From Alphaproteobacteria bacterium (GTDB taxonomy: Bacteria > Pseudomonadota > Alphaproteobacteria > UBA2966): a DNA stretch of 64,000 bases. A model generated the notes under the pieces. It was not told where the DNA came from, made no database searches, and saw only the letters and a list, made by a program, of their open reading frames with translations. The DNA lies in the NCBI GenBank assembly GCA_018650465.1, contig JABIFY010000022.1, forward strand, positions 24,081 to 88,080. Reading direction: 5' to 3'. The translations under genes were made by a program, and so were the position numbers. Of this stretch, positions 34,897 through 45,084 are shown piece by piece; the first letter of the stretch is position 1; the number at the start of each line of letters is the position of its first letter.

Positions 34897-36168
34897 ATGA
34901 ACCTCGCCCGTAATCTGTTTTCGCTGGCAACGTTGCTGGCATTTATGCTCGTAGCAGCGCCGCCAACGTTCGCCGCAGATAACATGGCCCGGATGGCTGA
35001 ACTGGAACGTGTGATCAAGGCGCAGCAGGCCCAACTGGCTGCCCAGGCCAAAATCCTCGAAAAAATGCAAAAAGAAATTGGCTCGCTTGCTAAATCCGAT
35101 GGCGGCAAGGGCTTTGTTACCACTGGCCTGGCGAAATCCGGCAACGATAAAGTTGGCTTGAAAATTTACGGACAGGTCAACCGGGGCGTACTGCTGGTGG
35201 ACGATGGCCACAACGCCAAGGCCTTCAGTGTCGACAACGATTCATCTTCCACCCGGATCGGCCTGGTTGGAAATGTTGAAGCCACGGATGATCTGACGAT
35301 CGGGACCAAGATCGAGGTGCAGTTCGAATCCAATTCAACCGGCAACGTCAATCAGGCGAACAACAGCTCCACAATTGCTTCCAACAGTTTCACGGAACGC
35401 CATCTCGATCTTTTCTTCGCTCACAAACAAATTGGCACCCTGTGGCTCGGGCAGGGCTCAACTGCGTCGGATGCCATGGCCAGTACTGATTTATCCGGCA
35501 CCACACTGGTGGGTTATTCTTCGGTTTCGGACATTGCCGGCGGCATCTCTTTTGCCACCAGCGGCACGGGTGCCATTACAGGCAATCCTGCCGTGGGTGA
35601 TGTTTTCAGCGACATGACTGGTCTCGGCCGGGATGACCGGGTGCGCTATGACACGCCGGACATGGCTGGCTTCCAATTGGGAACATCGCTGGTTGACGGC
35701 GGAGAATGGGACCTGGCAGGTAGCTACAACAGGGAATTTGAGTCCCTGCAACTGTCCGTAGGCGGTGGCTATTCCAACCCGTCGGGAACATCAACAACAA
35801 CTTCGTCAATCACCCATGGCTCTCTTTCCATGATGATGAAAAATGGCTTCAACGCGACAGTGGCCGCAGGTAAATCAAAAATGAAATCTGCAGCCCGTAA
35901 TGATCCCGGCTTTCAGTATCTGAAACTGGGTTACATGGCGTCATGGACAAAACTCGGGAAAACAGCTTTTGCCGTGGACTATGGCCAATATGACGACGTG
36001 GCCCAGAATAGTGATGAAGCCGATGCCTGGGCCCTGATGTTGGTGCAAAATTTCACCGACTGGGGCACGGAGGTCTACGGTGTATATCGCAACTATGGTT
36101 TGAAGCGGTCGGGTTCAAATCTTGATGATATTGATGCCGTGCTGATGGGTGCCAGGGTCAAGTTCTGA
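34897..36168 (+). CDS. Outer-membrane porin with coiled-coil N terminus
   Basis: A 423-residue exported protein. A cleavable signal (MNLARNLFSLATLLAFMLV..TFA) is followed by a coiled coil MAELERVIKAQQAQLAAQAKILEKMQKEIGSL. The rest alternates polar and hydrophobic residues in short blocks with aromatic ends (KIYGQVNRGVLLVDDG, TIGTKIEVQFES, FTDWGTEVYGVYRNYGL) and ends in a Phe (ARVKF), as outer-membrane beta barrels do. The layout resembles alphaproteobacterial porins that anchor to the cell wall through the N-terminal helix. Its cargo is unknown. A small lipoprotein gene follows after 13 bases. Confidence 0.85.
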   Translation: MNLARNLFSLATLLAFMLVAAPPTFAADNMARMAELERVIKAQQAQLAAQAKILEKMQKEIGSLAKSDGGKGFVTTGLAKSGNDKVGLKIYGQVNRGVLLVDDGHNAKAFSVDNDSSSTRIGLVGNVEATDDLTIGTKIEVQFESNSTGNVNQANNSSTIASNSFTERHLDLFFAHKQIGTLWLGQGSTASDAMASTDLSGTTLVGYSSVSDIAGGISFATSGTGAITGNPAVGDVFSDMTGLGRDDRVRYDTPDMAGFQLGTSLVDGGEWDLAGSYNREFESLQLSVGGGYSNPSGTSTTTSSITHGSLSMMMKNGFNATVAAGKSKMKSAARNDPGFQYLKLGYMASWTKLGKTAFAVDYGQYDDVAQNSDEADAWALMLVQNFTDWGTEVYGVYRNYGLKRSGSNLDDIDAVLMGARVKF

Positions 36169-36181
36169 CCGGGGCTTTATC

Positions 36182-36361
36182 GTGAAACAAACGTTCAGTC
36201 AAAAAGCCGTTGTCGGGGTGATTCTGGCAACGGCTTTACTTGTGCTTGGCGCATGTGGTGGAAAACCTTTTACGCCCGAGAAAATCGGCGAGGTCAAATC
36301 AGGGCCAGGTTTGTTCACCGGCAAGAAAGGCGGCATCGTCATCTCACCTTCGGCCGATTGA
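36182..36361 (+). CDS. Small lipoprotein
   Basis: A 59-residue protein: MKQTFSQKAVVGVILATALLVLGA followed by Cys (lipobox LGAC), then a short Lys/Gly-rich mature part (GKPFTPEKIGEVKSGPG). Start GTG at 36182, 13 bases past the porin stop. The size and the place suggest an outer-membrane lipoprotein made with the porin. Confidence 0.75.
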   Translation: MKQTFSQKAVVGVILATALLVLGACGGKPFTPEKIGEVKSGPGLFTGKKGGIVISPSAD

Positions 36362-36376
36362 TGGCAGAATCAAAAA

Positions 36377-36424
36377 CCCCCTTCCAGCCGGTTACGCAAA
36401 TTTGCATTTGAGGCGGGAAGGGGG
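36377..36424 (-). terminator. Intrinsic terminator downstream of the RTX-like remnant
   Basis: Arms CCCCCTTCC (36377-36385) and GGAAGGGGG (36416-36424) pair over nine bases; read on the minus strand the stem is followed by TTTTTGATT. An inner GCAAATTTGC sits in the loop. It lies 23 bases past the stop of the decayed gene. Confidence 0.85.
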
Positions 36425-36446
36425 CGTTGAACTTCAGGCCAGACGA

Positions 36447-36908
36447 TCAGATGACATCATCGCCGCCGTTTGCCAGCTCATCGATTTGAGCAAGGGCATC
36501 AGCCACAGCAACCGCATCACCCGGGTCCATTTGTCCTGCTTCGTCGATGGCAGCGTCCAGGTTTGATCCGTCAGCATTGCCAATGGATTGGTAAAGGGCT
36601 TGAGCAAAGCCTTCATCAACCTGGGCCAAAGCCAGCGCACCAGCACCACTGGTAACCAGGATATCGTCACCCGCTCCACCGATCATAGTCCCGTCATTGC
36701 CAGCCAACGCGATATGATCGACACCTGAACCGCCTTCGATAATGCTGCTGCTGCCCCTTATTTCGATTTAGTCCTGACCTGTGCCGCCATCAACTAGTTT
36801 TTAATTGCCGCAGACATAAACCGTGTCGTCTATGGGTTGTTCTGGTGCCCAAGAGGCTTCCCCAATGTTTCCGGGGTTATTATTCTGAATATTCTGAAAA
36901 ATCAGCCC
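36447..36908 (-). pseudogene. Decayed RTX-type calcium-binding protein gene
   Basis: Read on the minus strand from 36908, one frame gives IGEASWAPEQPIDDTVYVCGN, stop, KLVDGGTGQD, stop, IEIRGSSSIIEGGSGVDHIAL. It then continues AGNDGTMIGGAGDDILVTSG and a Asp/Ala-rich tail ending DELANGGDDVI. The segments GGTGQD, GGSGVDHI and GGAGDDIL fit the nine-residue GGxGxDxhx calcium repeat of RTX proteins, and they stay in one frame across the stops (near 36777 and 36807). The C-terminal part (36447-36707) is open and has a TTG only, without a ribosome site. An intrinsic terminator follows. So this is the degraded 3' end of a secreted RTX-type gene. Readthrough cannot be excluded but is unlikely. Confidence 0.7.
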
Positions 36909-37038
36909 CTAAAGCCTTCGAGCGGTCAATTCAGCAACAAGAGTTTGCTCCAGGTGCTTGCCGCCGGGCTGCGACATTGATATAGAGTGCGCTTCTGTTC
37001 ACCGGTCTTCTTTTGAGGCGACCGGCATTTGACGTATT

Positions 37039-37123
<85 letters not shown>

Positions 37124-37215
37124 CGTCAAGTAACGGAAACAAAAGGATTTTTCACCGGTTTGTGGGTGTGCACGCCTCGGATCTGGTTCACTTTAGATAG
37201 ACGGACGAACGTTCC

Positions 37216-38691
37216 ATGCAGGTTACAGAAACAGGCTCTGAGGGTCTGAAGCGCGAATTCACCATTGTTGTCGAAGCCAGCGAAATCGAAAGCAAAGTCG
37301 ATGCACGCATCGCCGAGCTCGCCAAAACGGCAAATATGCAGGGTTTCCGCCCTGGTAAAGTGCCGCAATCGTTGTTGCGCCAGCGTTATGGCGACAGCGT
37401 AATGGGCGAAGTGCTGGAAGAAGCCGTCAATAACGGCACCACGCAGGCCTTGAGCGACAATGATTTGCGCCCGGCCATGCAGCCCAAAGTCGACGTCAAG
37501 GAATTCGACAAGGGCAAGGACCTGGAATACACCGTCGAAGTCGAGATTCTGCCAACCATCGAGCCCACTGATTTCTCGAAAATCAAGCTGGAGCGCATGA
37601 AGGCCGAGCCTGCCAAGACAGAAGTTCAAGACGCTATCCAGCGTTTGGCTGATGCCCAGAAAACTTTCGAAGCTGATGCCAAGCGTAAATCTGAAAACGG
37701 CGATGCCGTTGTCATCGATTTTGTTGGCTCGGTTGATGGCGTTGAATTCGAAGGCGGCAAGGGCGACGACTATAACCTTGAGCTGGGTTCAAACTCTTTC
37801 ATTCCTGGTTTTGAAGAGCAGCTGGTTGGTAAAAAGACCGGCGACCACGTCAAGGTCGAAGTCGAATTCCCGGCTGAATACGGCTCCGCTGAGCTGGCTG
37901 GTAAAGCCGCTGTATTTGAAGTCGACGTCAAGGAAGTCAAAGTTGCAAGTGCAGCCGAGATCAACGACGCCCTTGCAGAACGTGTCGGCCTTGAGAACCT
38001 AGAAGCCCTGACCACCGCGATCACCGAGCAAATGAGCGGCGATTATGATGGCATGGCTCGTCAGCGCCTGAAGCGCGAATTGCTGGATATCCTGGCAGAC
38101 AGCCACGATTTCGACGTGCCACAAGGCATGGTCGATCAGGAATTTGACGGTATCTGGCAGCAAGTTGAACAGCAGCGCGCCCAGGAAGGTGATGATGCTG
38201 AAGGCGAAGATGCCGGTAAGACTGATGACGAACTTAAAGAAGAGTATCGCGAAATCGCCGTTCGGCGTGTTCGCCTTGGTCTTTTACTGTCCGACATCGG
38301 CACGACCAACAACATCGAAGTGCAACAGGACGAAGTGAACCGGGCCATGGCTGAGCAAGCCCGCCAGTTCCCGGGTCAGGAGCAGATGCTGGTTGAGTAT
38401 TACCAGAAGAACCCTGATGCCCTGAACAGTCTTCGCGCGCCGATCTACGAAGACAAGGTTGTCGACTTTATTCTGGAGCTGGCTTCTGTCAGCGAAAAGA
38501 AGGTTTCAGTTGATGATCTGATGGCTGAGCCAGAAGCAGAAGAGAAGCCAAAGAAAAAGGCTGCTGCCAAGAAGAAGGCGGCACCAAAGAAAAAAGTCGC
38601 TGCCAAGGCAGATGATGCAGACGAAAAGCCTGCGGCTAAAAAGAAAACTGCACCGAAGAAAAAAGCGGCTGCCAAGAAAGAAGCCGAATAA
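37216..38691 (+). CDS. tig: Trigger factor with extended Lys/Ala-rich tail
   Basis: A 491-residue ribosome-associated chaperone and peptidyl-prolyl isomerase that meets nascent chains at the exit tunnel. Seen: N-terminal ribosome-binding GFRPGKVPQSLLRQRYG (the FRxGxxP signature at about 44-50); the FKBP-like domain around 160-245 (DAVVIDFVGSVDGVEFEGG, FIPGFEEQLVG); the C-terminal helical chaperone arms. After residue 435 the protein carries about 55 extra residues made almost only of Lys, Ala, Glu and Pro (KKKAAAKKKAAPKKKVAAKA), resembling histone H1 tails and common in alphaproteobacterial relatives. The clpP-clpX-lon genes follow. Confidence 0.96.
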   Translation: MQVTETGSEGLKREFTIVVEASEIESKVDARIAELAKTANMQGFRPGKVPQSLLRQRYGDSVMGEVLEEAVNNGTTQALSDNDLRPAMQPKVDVKEFDKGKDLEYTVEVEILPTIEPTDFSKIKLERMKAEPAKTEVQDAIQRLADAQKTFEADAKRKSENGDAVVIDFVGSVDGVEFEGGKGDDYNLELGSNSFIPGFEEQLVGKKTGDHVKVEVEFPAEYGSAELAGKAAVFEVDVKEVKVASAAEINDALAERVGLENLEALTTAITEQMSGDYDGMARQRLKRELLDILADSHDFDVPQGMVDQEFDGIWQQVEQQRAQEGDDAEGEDAGKTDDELKEEYREIAVRRVRLGLLLSDIGTTNNIEVQQDEVNRAMAEQARQFPGQEQMLVEYYQKNPDALNSLRAPIYEDKVVDFILELASVSEKKVSVDDLMAEPEAEEKPKKKAAAKKKAAPKKKVAAKADDADEKPAAKKKTAPKKKAAAKKEAE

Positions 38692-38710
38692 TCAAGTTGA
38701 TCTTGCAAGG

Positions 38711-38743
38711 CCGGGACACCAGCTAACACTGGTGCCCGGTTTT
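38711..38743 (+). terminator. Rho-independent terminator of tig
   Basis: Stem CCGGGACACCAG (38711-38722) with CTGGTGCCCGG (38729-38739), one bulged base, then a T-run. It is followed by four 9-base near-repeats TTTTYCARG (38740-38775). Confidence 0.8.
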
Positions 38744-38810
38744 CCAGGTTTTTCAAGTTTTTCAGGTTTTCCAAGTCATTCATAACAATCCAGCGTCAAG
38801 AGCGAGGAAC

Positions 38811-39473
38811 ATGAGCGAAACATACATGCAAGGCTTGATCCCCATGGTGGTCGAACAGACCAACCGTGGCGAACGTTCATACGACATCTATTCCCGTCTT
38901 CTGAAAGAACGCATTATCTTTCTGTCTGGCGGCGTCGACGATCATGTTGCCTCAGTGATCTGCGCCCAGCTGTTGTTCCTTGAAGCTGAAAACCCCGACA
39001 AAGACATCGCCTTTTATATTAATTCACCGGGCGGGATCGTATCATCCGGCATGGCGATTTACGACACCATGCAATATGTAAAACCTGACATCACAACGCT
39101 GTGCATGGGGCAGGCTGCTTCCATGGGATCGCTGCTGCTGTGTGCCGGTGCCAAAGGCAAACGTTTTGCCTTGCCGAACTCCCGCGTGATGGTTCACCAG
39201 CCTTCGGGCGGCGCTCAAGGGCAGGCCACGGATATCGAAATTCAGGCGCGGGAAATCCTCGCCCTGCGCGCCCGTCTCAACCAGATTTATGTCGATCATA
39301 CCGGACAAGACCTGGAAACCATTGAAAACGCTGTTGAACGCGATAACTTTATGACAGCTGAAGAAGCCAAAACCTTTGGCCTGATTGATGATGTTGTTTC
39401 CAGTCGTCCGGTTATCGAAGATGACACCAAGGCATTGGATGCAGACAAGTCCGAGCCGGAAGACAAGGGCTGA
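38811..39473 (+). CDS. clpP: ATP-dependent Clp protease proteolytic subunit
   Basis: A 220-residue serine peptidase that forms the 14-subunit proteolytic chamber used by ClpX and ClpA. The catalytic triad is Ser104 ([11 protein letters not shown]), His129 ([10 protein letters not shown]) and Asp178 (ERDNF). The NSPGG at 71-75 shapes the oxyanion hole. It lies between tig and clpX, the usual order. Confidence 0.98.
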   Translation: MSETYMQGLIPMVVEQTNRGERSYDIYSRLLKERIIFLSGGVDDHVASVICAQLLFLEAENPDKDIAFYINSPGGIVSSGMAIYDTMQYVKPDITTLCMGQAASMGSLLLCAGAKGKRFALPNSRVMVHQPSGGAQGQATDIEIQAREILALRARLNQIYVDHTGQDLETIENAVERDNFMTAEEAKTFGLIDDVVSSRPVIEDDTKALDADKSEPEDKG

Positions 39474-39854
39474 CAACAGGCATTTGATCGATAGAATTCG
39501 GAGCCTTTTGGACCCGGGCCATCATTATTAACGAAATATTGAGTGGTTTCGGGTCATAAAAGAAACCATATTGATCACGAGCATGTCTTGATTTTCGGGG
39601 CAAAATCCCCGATTGTTTCTACATTGAGTGCGTAACCCAGCTCCATACCCCTATATTTTGGGTTGTCGTCAGGGAGCTGGAGCGTCTAGGGTGTTTCAGT
39701 TTCTTGCTGAAACACAGTTATTCAGTATAGCATTGGTAAGCAATGCAGATATGAAGCGTGGCGGTTCGGATAAATCTGAACAGCTTTAACATAGGTGGCA
39801 GGATTTCAGGCATCGCGCCTGAAATCAGTGTTTTGAGTGAGGAACGGGGCCAAA
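39474..39854. other. clpP-clpX intergenic region with strong hairpins
   Basis: No gene is seen in 381 bases. Two perfect inverted repeats occur: GTGTTTCAG (39691-39699) with CTGAAACAC (39707-39715), and GATTTCAGGC (39802-39811) with GCCTGAAATC (39817-39826). A weaker CCAGCTCC/GGAGCTGG pair lies around 39638-39680. The second perfect stem ends 28 bases before the clpX ATG. Confidence 0.6.
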
Positions 39855-41120
39855 ATGAGCAAGTCCGGCGGCGGTGACGCCAAGAATACCCTTTATTGTT
39901 CCTTTTGCGGCAAGAGCCAGCACGAGGTCCGTAAACTGATTGCGGGTCCAACCGTATTCATCTGTGATGAATGCGTCGAATTGTGCATGGACATTATCCG
40001 CGAGGAGCACAAGAGTGCGTTGGTCAAGACGACAGACGGCGTACCTTCACCTGCAGATATTTGCGAAGTTCTCAATGATTATGTGATCGGCCAGTCCCAC
40101 GCGAAGCGCGTGCTGTCTGTGGCTGTGCATAACCATTACAAACGCTTGAATCACGGTGGCAAGTCCGACGATGTTGAATTGGCAAAGTCCAACATCTTGC
40201 TGATGGGCCCGACCGGTTGCGGTAAAACGCTGCTGGCCCAGACCCTCGCCCGTATTCTTGATGTGCCTTTCACCATGGCGGATGCCACCACATTGACCGA
40301 AGCTGGTTATGTGGGTGAAGACGTTGAAAACATCATCCTCAAGCTGTTGCAGTCTGCTGACTACAATGTCGAGCGCGCCCAGCGTGGCATCGTTTATATT
40401 GACGAAGTCGACAAAATAAGTCGGAAGTCTGACAACCCGTCCATTACCCGCGATGTATCGGGCGAAGGCGTGCAACAGGCCTTGCTGAAAATCATGGAAG
40501 GCACGGTTGCATCCGTGCCACCACAAGGTGGACGCAAACATCCCCAGCAGGAATTTCTGCAAGTGGATACCACAAACATCCTGTTCATTTGTGGCGGTGC
40601 CTTTGCCGGTCTGGAAAAGATCATTGGCAGTCGCGGGCAAGGCTCTTCAATCGGCTTTGGTGCCGATGTGCGCTCGCCGGATGAACGCAAAACCGGTGAA
40701 GTCCTGCAGGAAGTTGAACCGGAAGATTTGTTGAAATTTGGCTTGATTCCGGAATTTGTCGGACGTCTGCCTGTGCTGGCCACCTTGCGTGACCTGGATG
40801 AAGACGCCCTTTGTGAAATCCTCAGTAAGCCAAAGAATGCCCTGATCAAACAGTACCAACGTCTGTTCGAGATGGAGGATGTGCATTTGACCTTCTCGGA
40901 CGACGCCCTGCGCGCCATTGCCCGTCGGGCAATTGATCGCAAGACCGGTGCCCGTGGATTGCGATCGATTATGGAAACTATTCTTTTGGAAACGATGTTT
41001 GACCTGCCTTCGCTTGAAGGTGTGGAAGAAGTTGTGATCAATTCCGAAGTGGTCGAAGGTCGCGCTCAGCCCCTGTACATTTATGCTGAGCGTGCAGAAG
41101 AAATCGAATCAAGCGCCTGA
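39855..41120 (+). CDS. clpX: ATP-dependent Clp protease ATP-binding subunit
   Basis: A 421-residue AAA+ unfoldase that recognises tagged proteins and feeds them to ClpP. The N-terminal zinc-binding domain has Cys15, Cys18, Cys37 and Cys40; Walker A GPTGCGKT, Walker B VYIDEVDK, sensor and pore motif GYVGED, and the ClpP-docking IGF loop (SSIGFGADV) are present. The start is the ATG at 39855, where the zinc domain begins in standard position; an upstream GTG-led extension of six codons is not needed. Confidence 0.97.
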   Translation: MSKSGGGDAKNTLYCSFCGKSQHEVRKLIAGPTVFICDECVELCMDIIREEHKSALVKTTDGVPSPADICEVLNDYVIGQSHAKRVLSVAVHNHYKRLNHGGKSDDVELAKSNILLMGPTGCGKTLLAQTLARILDVPFTMADATTLTEAGYVGEDVENIILKLLQSADYNVERAQRGIVYIDEVDKISRKSDNPSITRDVSGEGVQQALLKIMEGTVASVPPQGGRKHPQQEFLQVDTTNILFICGGAFAGLEKIIGSRGQGSSIGFGADVRSPDERKTGEVLQEVEPEDLLKFGLIPEFVGRLPVLATLRDLDEDALCEILSKPKNALIKQYQRLFEMEDVHLTFSDDALRAIARRAIDRKTGARGLRSIMETILLETMFDLPSLEGVEEVVINSEVVEGRAQPLYIYAERAEEIESSA

Positions 41121-41315
41121 TTTCTCCTTGATTCTGGCACTCTCGCACGCCAAGTGATAATGTACGGTTTCGGTTCAGGCCGGAGATTGGTTTCGGGTGG
41201 TGTCACATCAATCATTCACATCCCTGAATGCATTCTCCTGTCGACTGTCGGATCAACACGATTAACATAACTCGGTGAAGGAGTTTCCCTCACTGTAGAT
41301 GCTGGAAGGTCCGAA

Positions 41316-43721
41316 ATGGATACGCCTCAGACAATTACTCTCCCGGTTTTGCCCCTGCGCGATATTGTGGTTTTCCCCCACATGATCGTGCCACTTTTTG
41401 TTGGCCGCGATAAATCGGTTCGCGCCCTGGAAAATGTCATGCAGGAGGATAAACAAATTCTCCTGGTGGCCCAGAAAAATGCCAGCGACGATGATCCAGT
41501 TATCGAAGATATCAACACCGTTGGTACCATCGGTTCCGTTTTGCAGTTGCTGAAACTGCCGGATGGCACGGTGAAGGTTCTGGTTGAAGGTGGTAGCCGC
41601 GCGCGCATCGAAGGCTATAAGGAAAATGCCGATTTTTTTGAGGCGCATGTGCAGCCCCTGCCTGAGCTGGATGCCGAATCTGAACAGATCGAGGCCATGT
41701 CCCGCACGGCCATCACCCAGTTTGAGCAATATGTAAAACTCAACAAAAAGATTCCGCCGGAAGTTCTGGTTTCTCTGAACCAGATTGATGAGCCTGGCAA
41801 ACTTGCTGATACTGTTGCTTCGCACCTGCAACTGAAAGTTTCAGAAAAGCAGGAACTGCTGGAAATCGAATCCGTCATGGATAGACTCGAGAAAGTCTAT
41901 TCGCTGATGGAAGGCGAAATCGGCGTCATGCAGGTCGAGAAGAAAATCCGCGGCCGGGTCAAACGCCAGATGGAGAAGACCCAGCGCGAGTATTATCTCA
42001 ACGAGCAACTGAAGGCCATTCAGAAAGAATTGGGTGAAGGCGAGGACGGCAAGGACGAAGTTGGTGAAATCGAAGAGCGTATCGCCAAAACCAAGCTGAC
42101 CAAGGAAGCCCGTGAAAAGGCCGACGCCGAAGTCAAGAAACTACGCAACATGAGCCCCATGTCGGCGGAAGCCACTGTGGTTCGAAACTATCTCGACTGG
42201 ATGCTGGGCATTCCGTGGAAAAAGCGCAGCAAGATCAAAAAAGACCTGAATGCCGCCGAGGCAATTTTGGATGAAGATCATTATGGTCTGGAGAAGGTCA
42301 AGGAGCGCATTGTTGAATATCTTGCGGTCCAGCTGAGAACCAAGAAGTTGAAGGGGCCGATCATTTGCCTCGTTGGTCCACCAGGTGTGGGCAAGACGTC
42401 CCTGGGTAAATCCATTGCCCGATCGACCGGGCGTAATTTTGTACGCATGTCCCTGGGCGGCGTTCGTGACGAAGCCGAAATCCGTGGTCACCGCCGGACC
42501 TATATCGGGTCTATGCCTGGCAAGATCATTCAGTCCATGAAAAAAGCCAAGACCAGCAATCCGCTGATCATGCTGGACGAGATCGACAAACTGGGTGCTG
42601 ACTTCCGGGGCGATCCATCGTCTGCATTGCTTGAGGTTCTCGATCCGGAACAGAACTCAGCTTTCAACGATCATTATCTGGAAGTTGATTATGATCTGTC
42701 GGATGTGATGTTTATCACCACAGCCAACACCCTGCGTATTCCTGCACCTTTGCTGGATCGTATGGAAGTTATTCGGTTGTCTGGTTATACCGAAGACGAA
42801 AAAGCCGAGATCGCCAAGCAATATTTGATTCCGAAACAACGGGAAAACCACGGCCTGTCGGAAGAAGAGTGGAGCATTTCCGAAAGCGGTCTGCGTGATT
42901 TGATCAGGTACTACACCCGTGAAGCCGGTGTGCGTAATCTGGAACGCGAGATCGCCAGTTTGACGCGGAAGGCGACCAAGGAAATCTTGCAGAAAAAATC
43001 CGAAACTGTGCAGGTGTCCAAGCGCAATATCGATAAATTTCTTGGCCCTCGTCGCTTCCGTTATGGTGAAGCTGAAGCTGAAGATATGGTCGGTGTCACA
43101 ACGGGCATGGCATGGACAGAAGTTGGCGGTGAATTGCTGACACTGGAAGCGGTCATGCTGCCCGGCAAAGGTAAAATGAATATCACCGGCAAGCTGGGTG
43201 ATGTTATGCAGGAATCAATTCAGGCCGCGACATCCTATGTGCGTTCGCGTGCGATTGATTTTGGCGTCAAGCCGACCATGTTTGAAAAGAAAGATATCCA
43301 TATTCACGTGCCCGAAGGCGCCACACCAAAGGATGGCCCGTCAGCCGGTGTTGGCATGGCGACGTCGATCGTTTCAGTTCTGACTCAGAACCCGGTACGC
43401 AAGGATGTCGCCATGACCGGCGAGATCACCTTGCGTGGTCGCGTTCTGCCGATCGGTGGCCTGAAGGAAAAACTTCTGGCGGCTCACCGTGGTGGTATCA
43501 AGACGGTTCTGATCCCGAAGGAGAATGAAAAGGATTTGGAGGAGATTCCGGAGAACGTCAAACGCGGACTGGAGATCCTGCCGGTCTCGACAGTTGACGA
43601 AGTTTTGGCAACAGCTCTGGTTAATCCGCTGGTCCCGATTGAATGGGATGAAGAGGAAGAAGAGAAAAAACTTGAACGTAAACGTGAGAGTTCAGATCGG
43701 GATGGCGTCGTAACACATTGA
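41316..43721 (+). CDS. lon: ATP-dependent protease La
   Basis: An 801-residue AAA+ serine protease that degrades damaged and short-lived regulatory proteins. Seen: N-terminal LON domain ([23 protein letters not shown]), Walker [10 protein letters not shown], Walker [10 protein letters not shown], and the catalytic dyad Ser676 ([10 protein letters not shown]) and Lys719 ([11 protein letters not shown]). The C-terminal tail is acidic then basic. It follows clpX after 195 bases and precedes hupB, the conserved order. Confidence 0.98.
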   Translation: MDTPQTITLPVLPLRDIVVFPHMIVPLFVGRDKSVRALENVMQEDKQILLVAQKNASDDDPVIEDINTVGTIGSVLQLLKLPDGTVKVLVEGGSRARIEGYKENADFFEAHVQPLPELDAESEQIEAMSRTAITQFEQYVKLNKKIPPEVLVSLNQIDEPGKLADTVASHLQLKVSEKQELLEIESVMDRLEKVYSLMEGEIGVMQVEKKIRGRVKRQMEKTQREYYLNEQLKAIQKELGEGEDGKDEVGEIEERIAKTKLTKEAREKADAEVKKLRNMSPMSAEATVVRNYLDWMLGIPWKKRSKIKKDLNAAEAILDEDHYGLEKVKERIVEYLAVQLRTKKLKGPIICLVGPPGVGKTSLGKSIARSTGRNFVRMSLGGVRDEAEIRGHRRTYIGSMPGKIIQSMKKAKTSNPLIMLDEIDKLGADFRGDPSSALLEVLDPEQNSAFNDHYLEVDYDLSDVMFITTANTLRIPAPLLDRMEVIRLSGYTEDEKAEIAKQYLIPKQRENHGLSEEEWSISESGLRDLIRYYTREAGVRNLEREIASLTRKATKEILQKKSETVQVSKRNIDKFLGPRRFRYGEAEAEDMVGVTTGMAWTEVGGELLTLEAVMLPGKGKMNITGKLGDVMQESIQAATSYVRSRAIDFGVKPTMFEKKDIHIHVPEGATPKDGPSAGVGMATSIVSVLTQNPVRKDVAMTGEITLRGRVLPIGGLKEKLLAAHRGGIKTVLIPKENEKDLEEIPENVKRGLEILPVSTVDEVLATALVNPLVPIEWDEEEEEKKLERKRESSDRDGVVTH

Positions 43722-43740
43722 GGTCATTACGGAATAGGGG

Positions 43741-43769
43741 AAAGGGGGTGCATCTGCACCCCTTTTTTT
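43741..43769 (+). terminator. Rho-independent terminator of lon
   Basis: A GC-rich eight-base stem GGGGTGCA (43745-43752) with TGCACCCC (43755-43762), then a run of seven T. It starts 20 bases past the lon stop. Confidence 0.92.
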
Positions 43770-43998
43770 ATCAAAAATGCAATAGAAATATTGGATAAAT
43801 TTTTTCAAAAAAGTGCCCAAAAAGCGCAGAAAACTGGGGATAACTCGCTTTTTCCCTTTGACGAAAAGGGTTATCATGCGTAAACTTTTCGAACTTCAGA
43901 GATGAGCAAACGCTTTTCAAGAAGTGACTATTTTGAGACCAATAAATGAGACCTATAAAAACCATCCTGGAACAACCAACTAACGAGGGGGCCCAATC

Positions 43999-44274
43999 GT
44001 GAACAAAAACGATCTAGTGGCAAGCGTGGCCGAAGCGGCCGATATTTCCAAAGCAGATGCCGCCAAAGCGGTCGACGCAACATTTGAATCAGTCGCAGCC
44101 GAATTGTCCGGCGGCGGCGAAGTCCGTCTCGTCGGCTTTGGCACTTTCAGTGTCGCCGATCGTCGTGCTTCAACGGGTCGCAACCCGCGCACTGGCGAAT
44201 CCATCCAGATTCCGGCTTCCAAACAGCCGAAATTCAAGGCTGGTAAAGCCCTTAAAGATGCTGTGAATAAATAA
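43999..44274 (+). CDS. hupB: DNA-binding protein HU
   Basis: A 91-residue histone-like nucleoid protein. Seen: [27 protein letters not shown] (helical dimer body), then the DNA-binding arm [29 protein letters not shown] with the conserved R-NP-TG tip and the C-terminal strand [12 protein letters not shown]. Start GTG with GAGGGGG upstream. It follows lon, as in most alphaproteobacteria. Confidence 0.97.
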   Translation: MNKNDLVASVAEAADISKADAAKAVDATFESVAAELSGGGEVRLVGFGTFSVADRRASTGRNPRTGESIQIPASKQPKFKAGKALKDAVNK

Positions 44275-44293
44275 GCTTCTTTACGGAAAAATT

Positions 44294-44328
44294 AACGCCG
44301 GTCATTCATTTGGCCGGCGTTTTTTTTT
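44294..44328 (+). terminator. Rho-independent terminator of hupB
   Basis: Stem AACGCCGG (44294-44301) with CCGGCGTT (44314-44321) and a run of eight T. Confidence 0.92.
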
Positions 44329-44755
44329 GCCTGGATTCAGCTATCCCGGAGCGGGCCAATTTCTTACCCCCCTCCATTGGATCGGTCGACAATATGGAAC
44401 AGTCGACAATAATCAGATTATTGCTCTCAGTTGTCGCCAAACCTCCAAGGGCCCAATCTTCCATTGTTTTGCCAGACCCATAAAGGGTCAGGACACTCAT
44501 CGATACTGGCCGTAAGTCCATTTGATTTGTCCACATTGATCCGTCAAATGCCAAGGCATACAGCAGCAGTAGTTCGATGACAAATCCTTTCGATGTTCCA
44601 GCGCAATCGGGATACAATATTTCCGCTAATACCACCTTCACACAATGCTCTCTGGATGATGGTTCAGGCCTGTTTTCCGGGTGGGCTTGAGCACTTGTCG
44701 GGAGTTTCGGACCCGTTGTCAGGGATGGGAAGGGGGCATATTTTGGCCCATTCAA
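44306..44755 (-). CDS. Uncertain 149-residue hypothetical protein
   Basis: A minus-strand frame starting at an ATG with GAGGA eight bases upstream. It includes a hydrophobic stretch GFVIELLLLYALAFDG and no motif I know. Its 3' end runs into the hupB terminator hairpin, and the composition is unlike the neighbouring genes, so it may be a chance or decayed frame. The remaining 550 bases of this gap hold nothing else I can support. Confidence 0.25.
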   Translation of the reverse strand: MNGPKYAPFPSLTTGPKLPTSAQAHPENRPEPSSREHCVKVVLAEILYPDCAGTSKGFVIELLLLYALAFDGSMWTNQMDLRPVSMSVLTLYGSGKTMEDWALGGLATTESNNLIIVDCSILSTDPMEGGKKLARSGIAESRQKKTPAK

Positions 44756-44825
44756 TTTTTCCTCAAATAATCCTCTTTTAGCATTGTGTTTTGTCGCTGA
44801 GTGAACTAAAAACAGCGCTTCTTCA

Positions 44826-44901
44826 GGGCGATTAGCTCAGCTGGTAGAGCGCCACGTTTACACCGTGGATGTCGGCGGTTCGAACCCGTCATCGCCCACC
44901 A
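44826..44901 (+). tRNA. tRNA-Val (anticodon TAC)
   Basis: Acceptor GGGCGAT with ATCGCCC, anticodon stem CCACG/CGTGG around TTTACAC, D-loop AGCTCAGCTGGTAGAGC, T-loop GGTTCGAACCC, encoded CCA at 44899-44901. Confidence 0.97.
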
Positions 44902-45007
44902 GAAGAATTCTACATAGGTCGGATAAATTGGTCCGGCATATGCCGTAAAAAAGCAAACCCGCTTGACACCTGACCAGGGACGTCGTACATCGGGGCCGCT
45001 TCAATAC

Positions 45008-45084
<77 letters not shown>

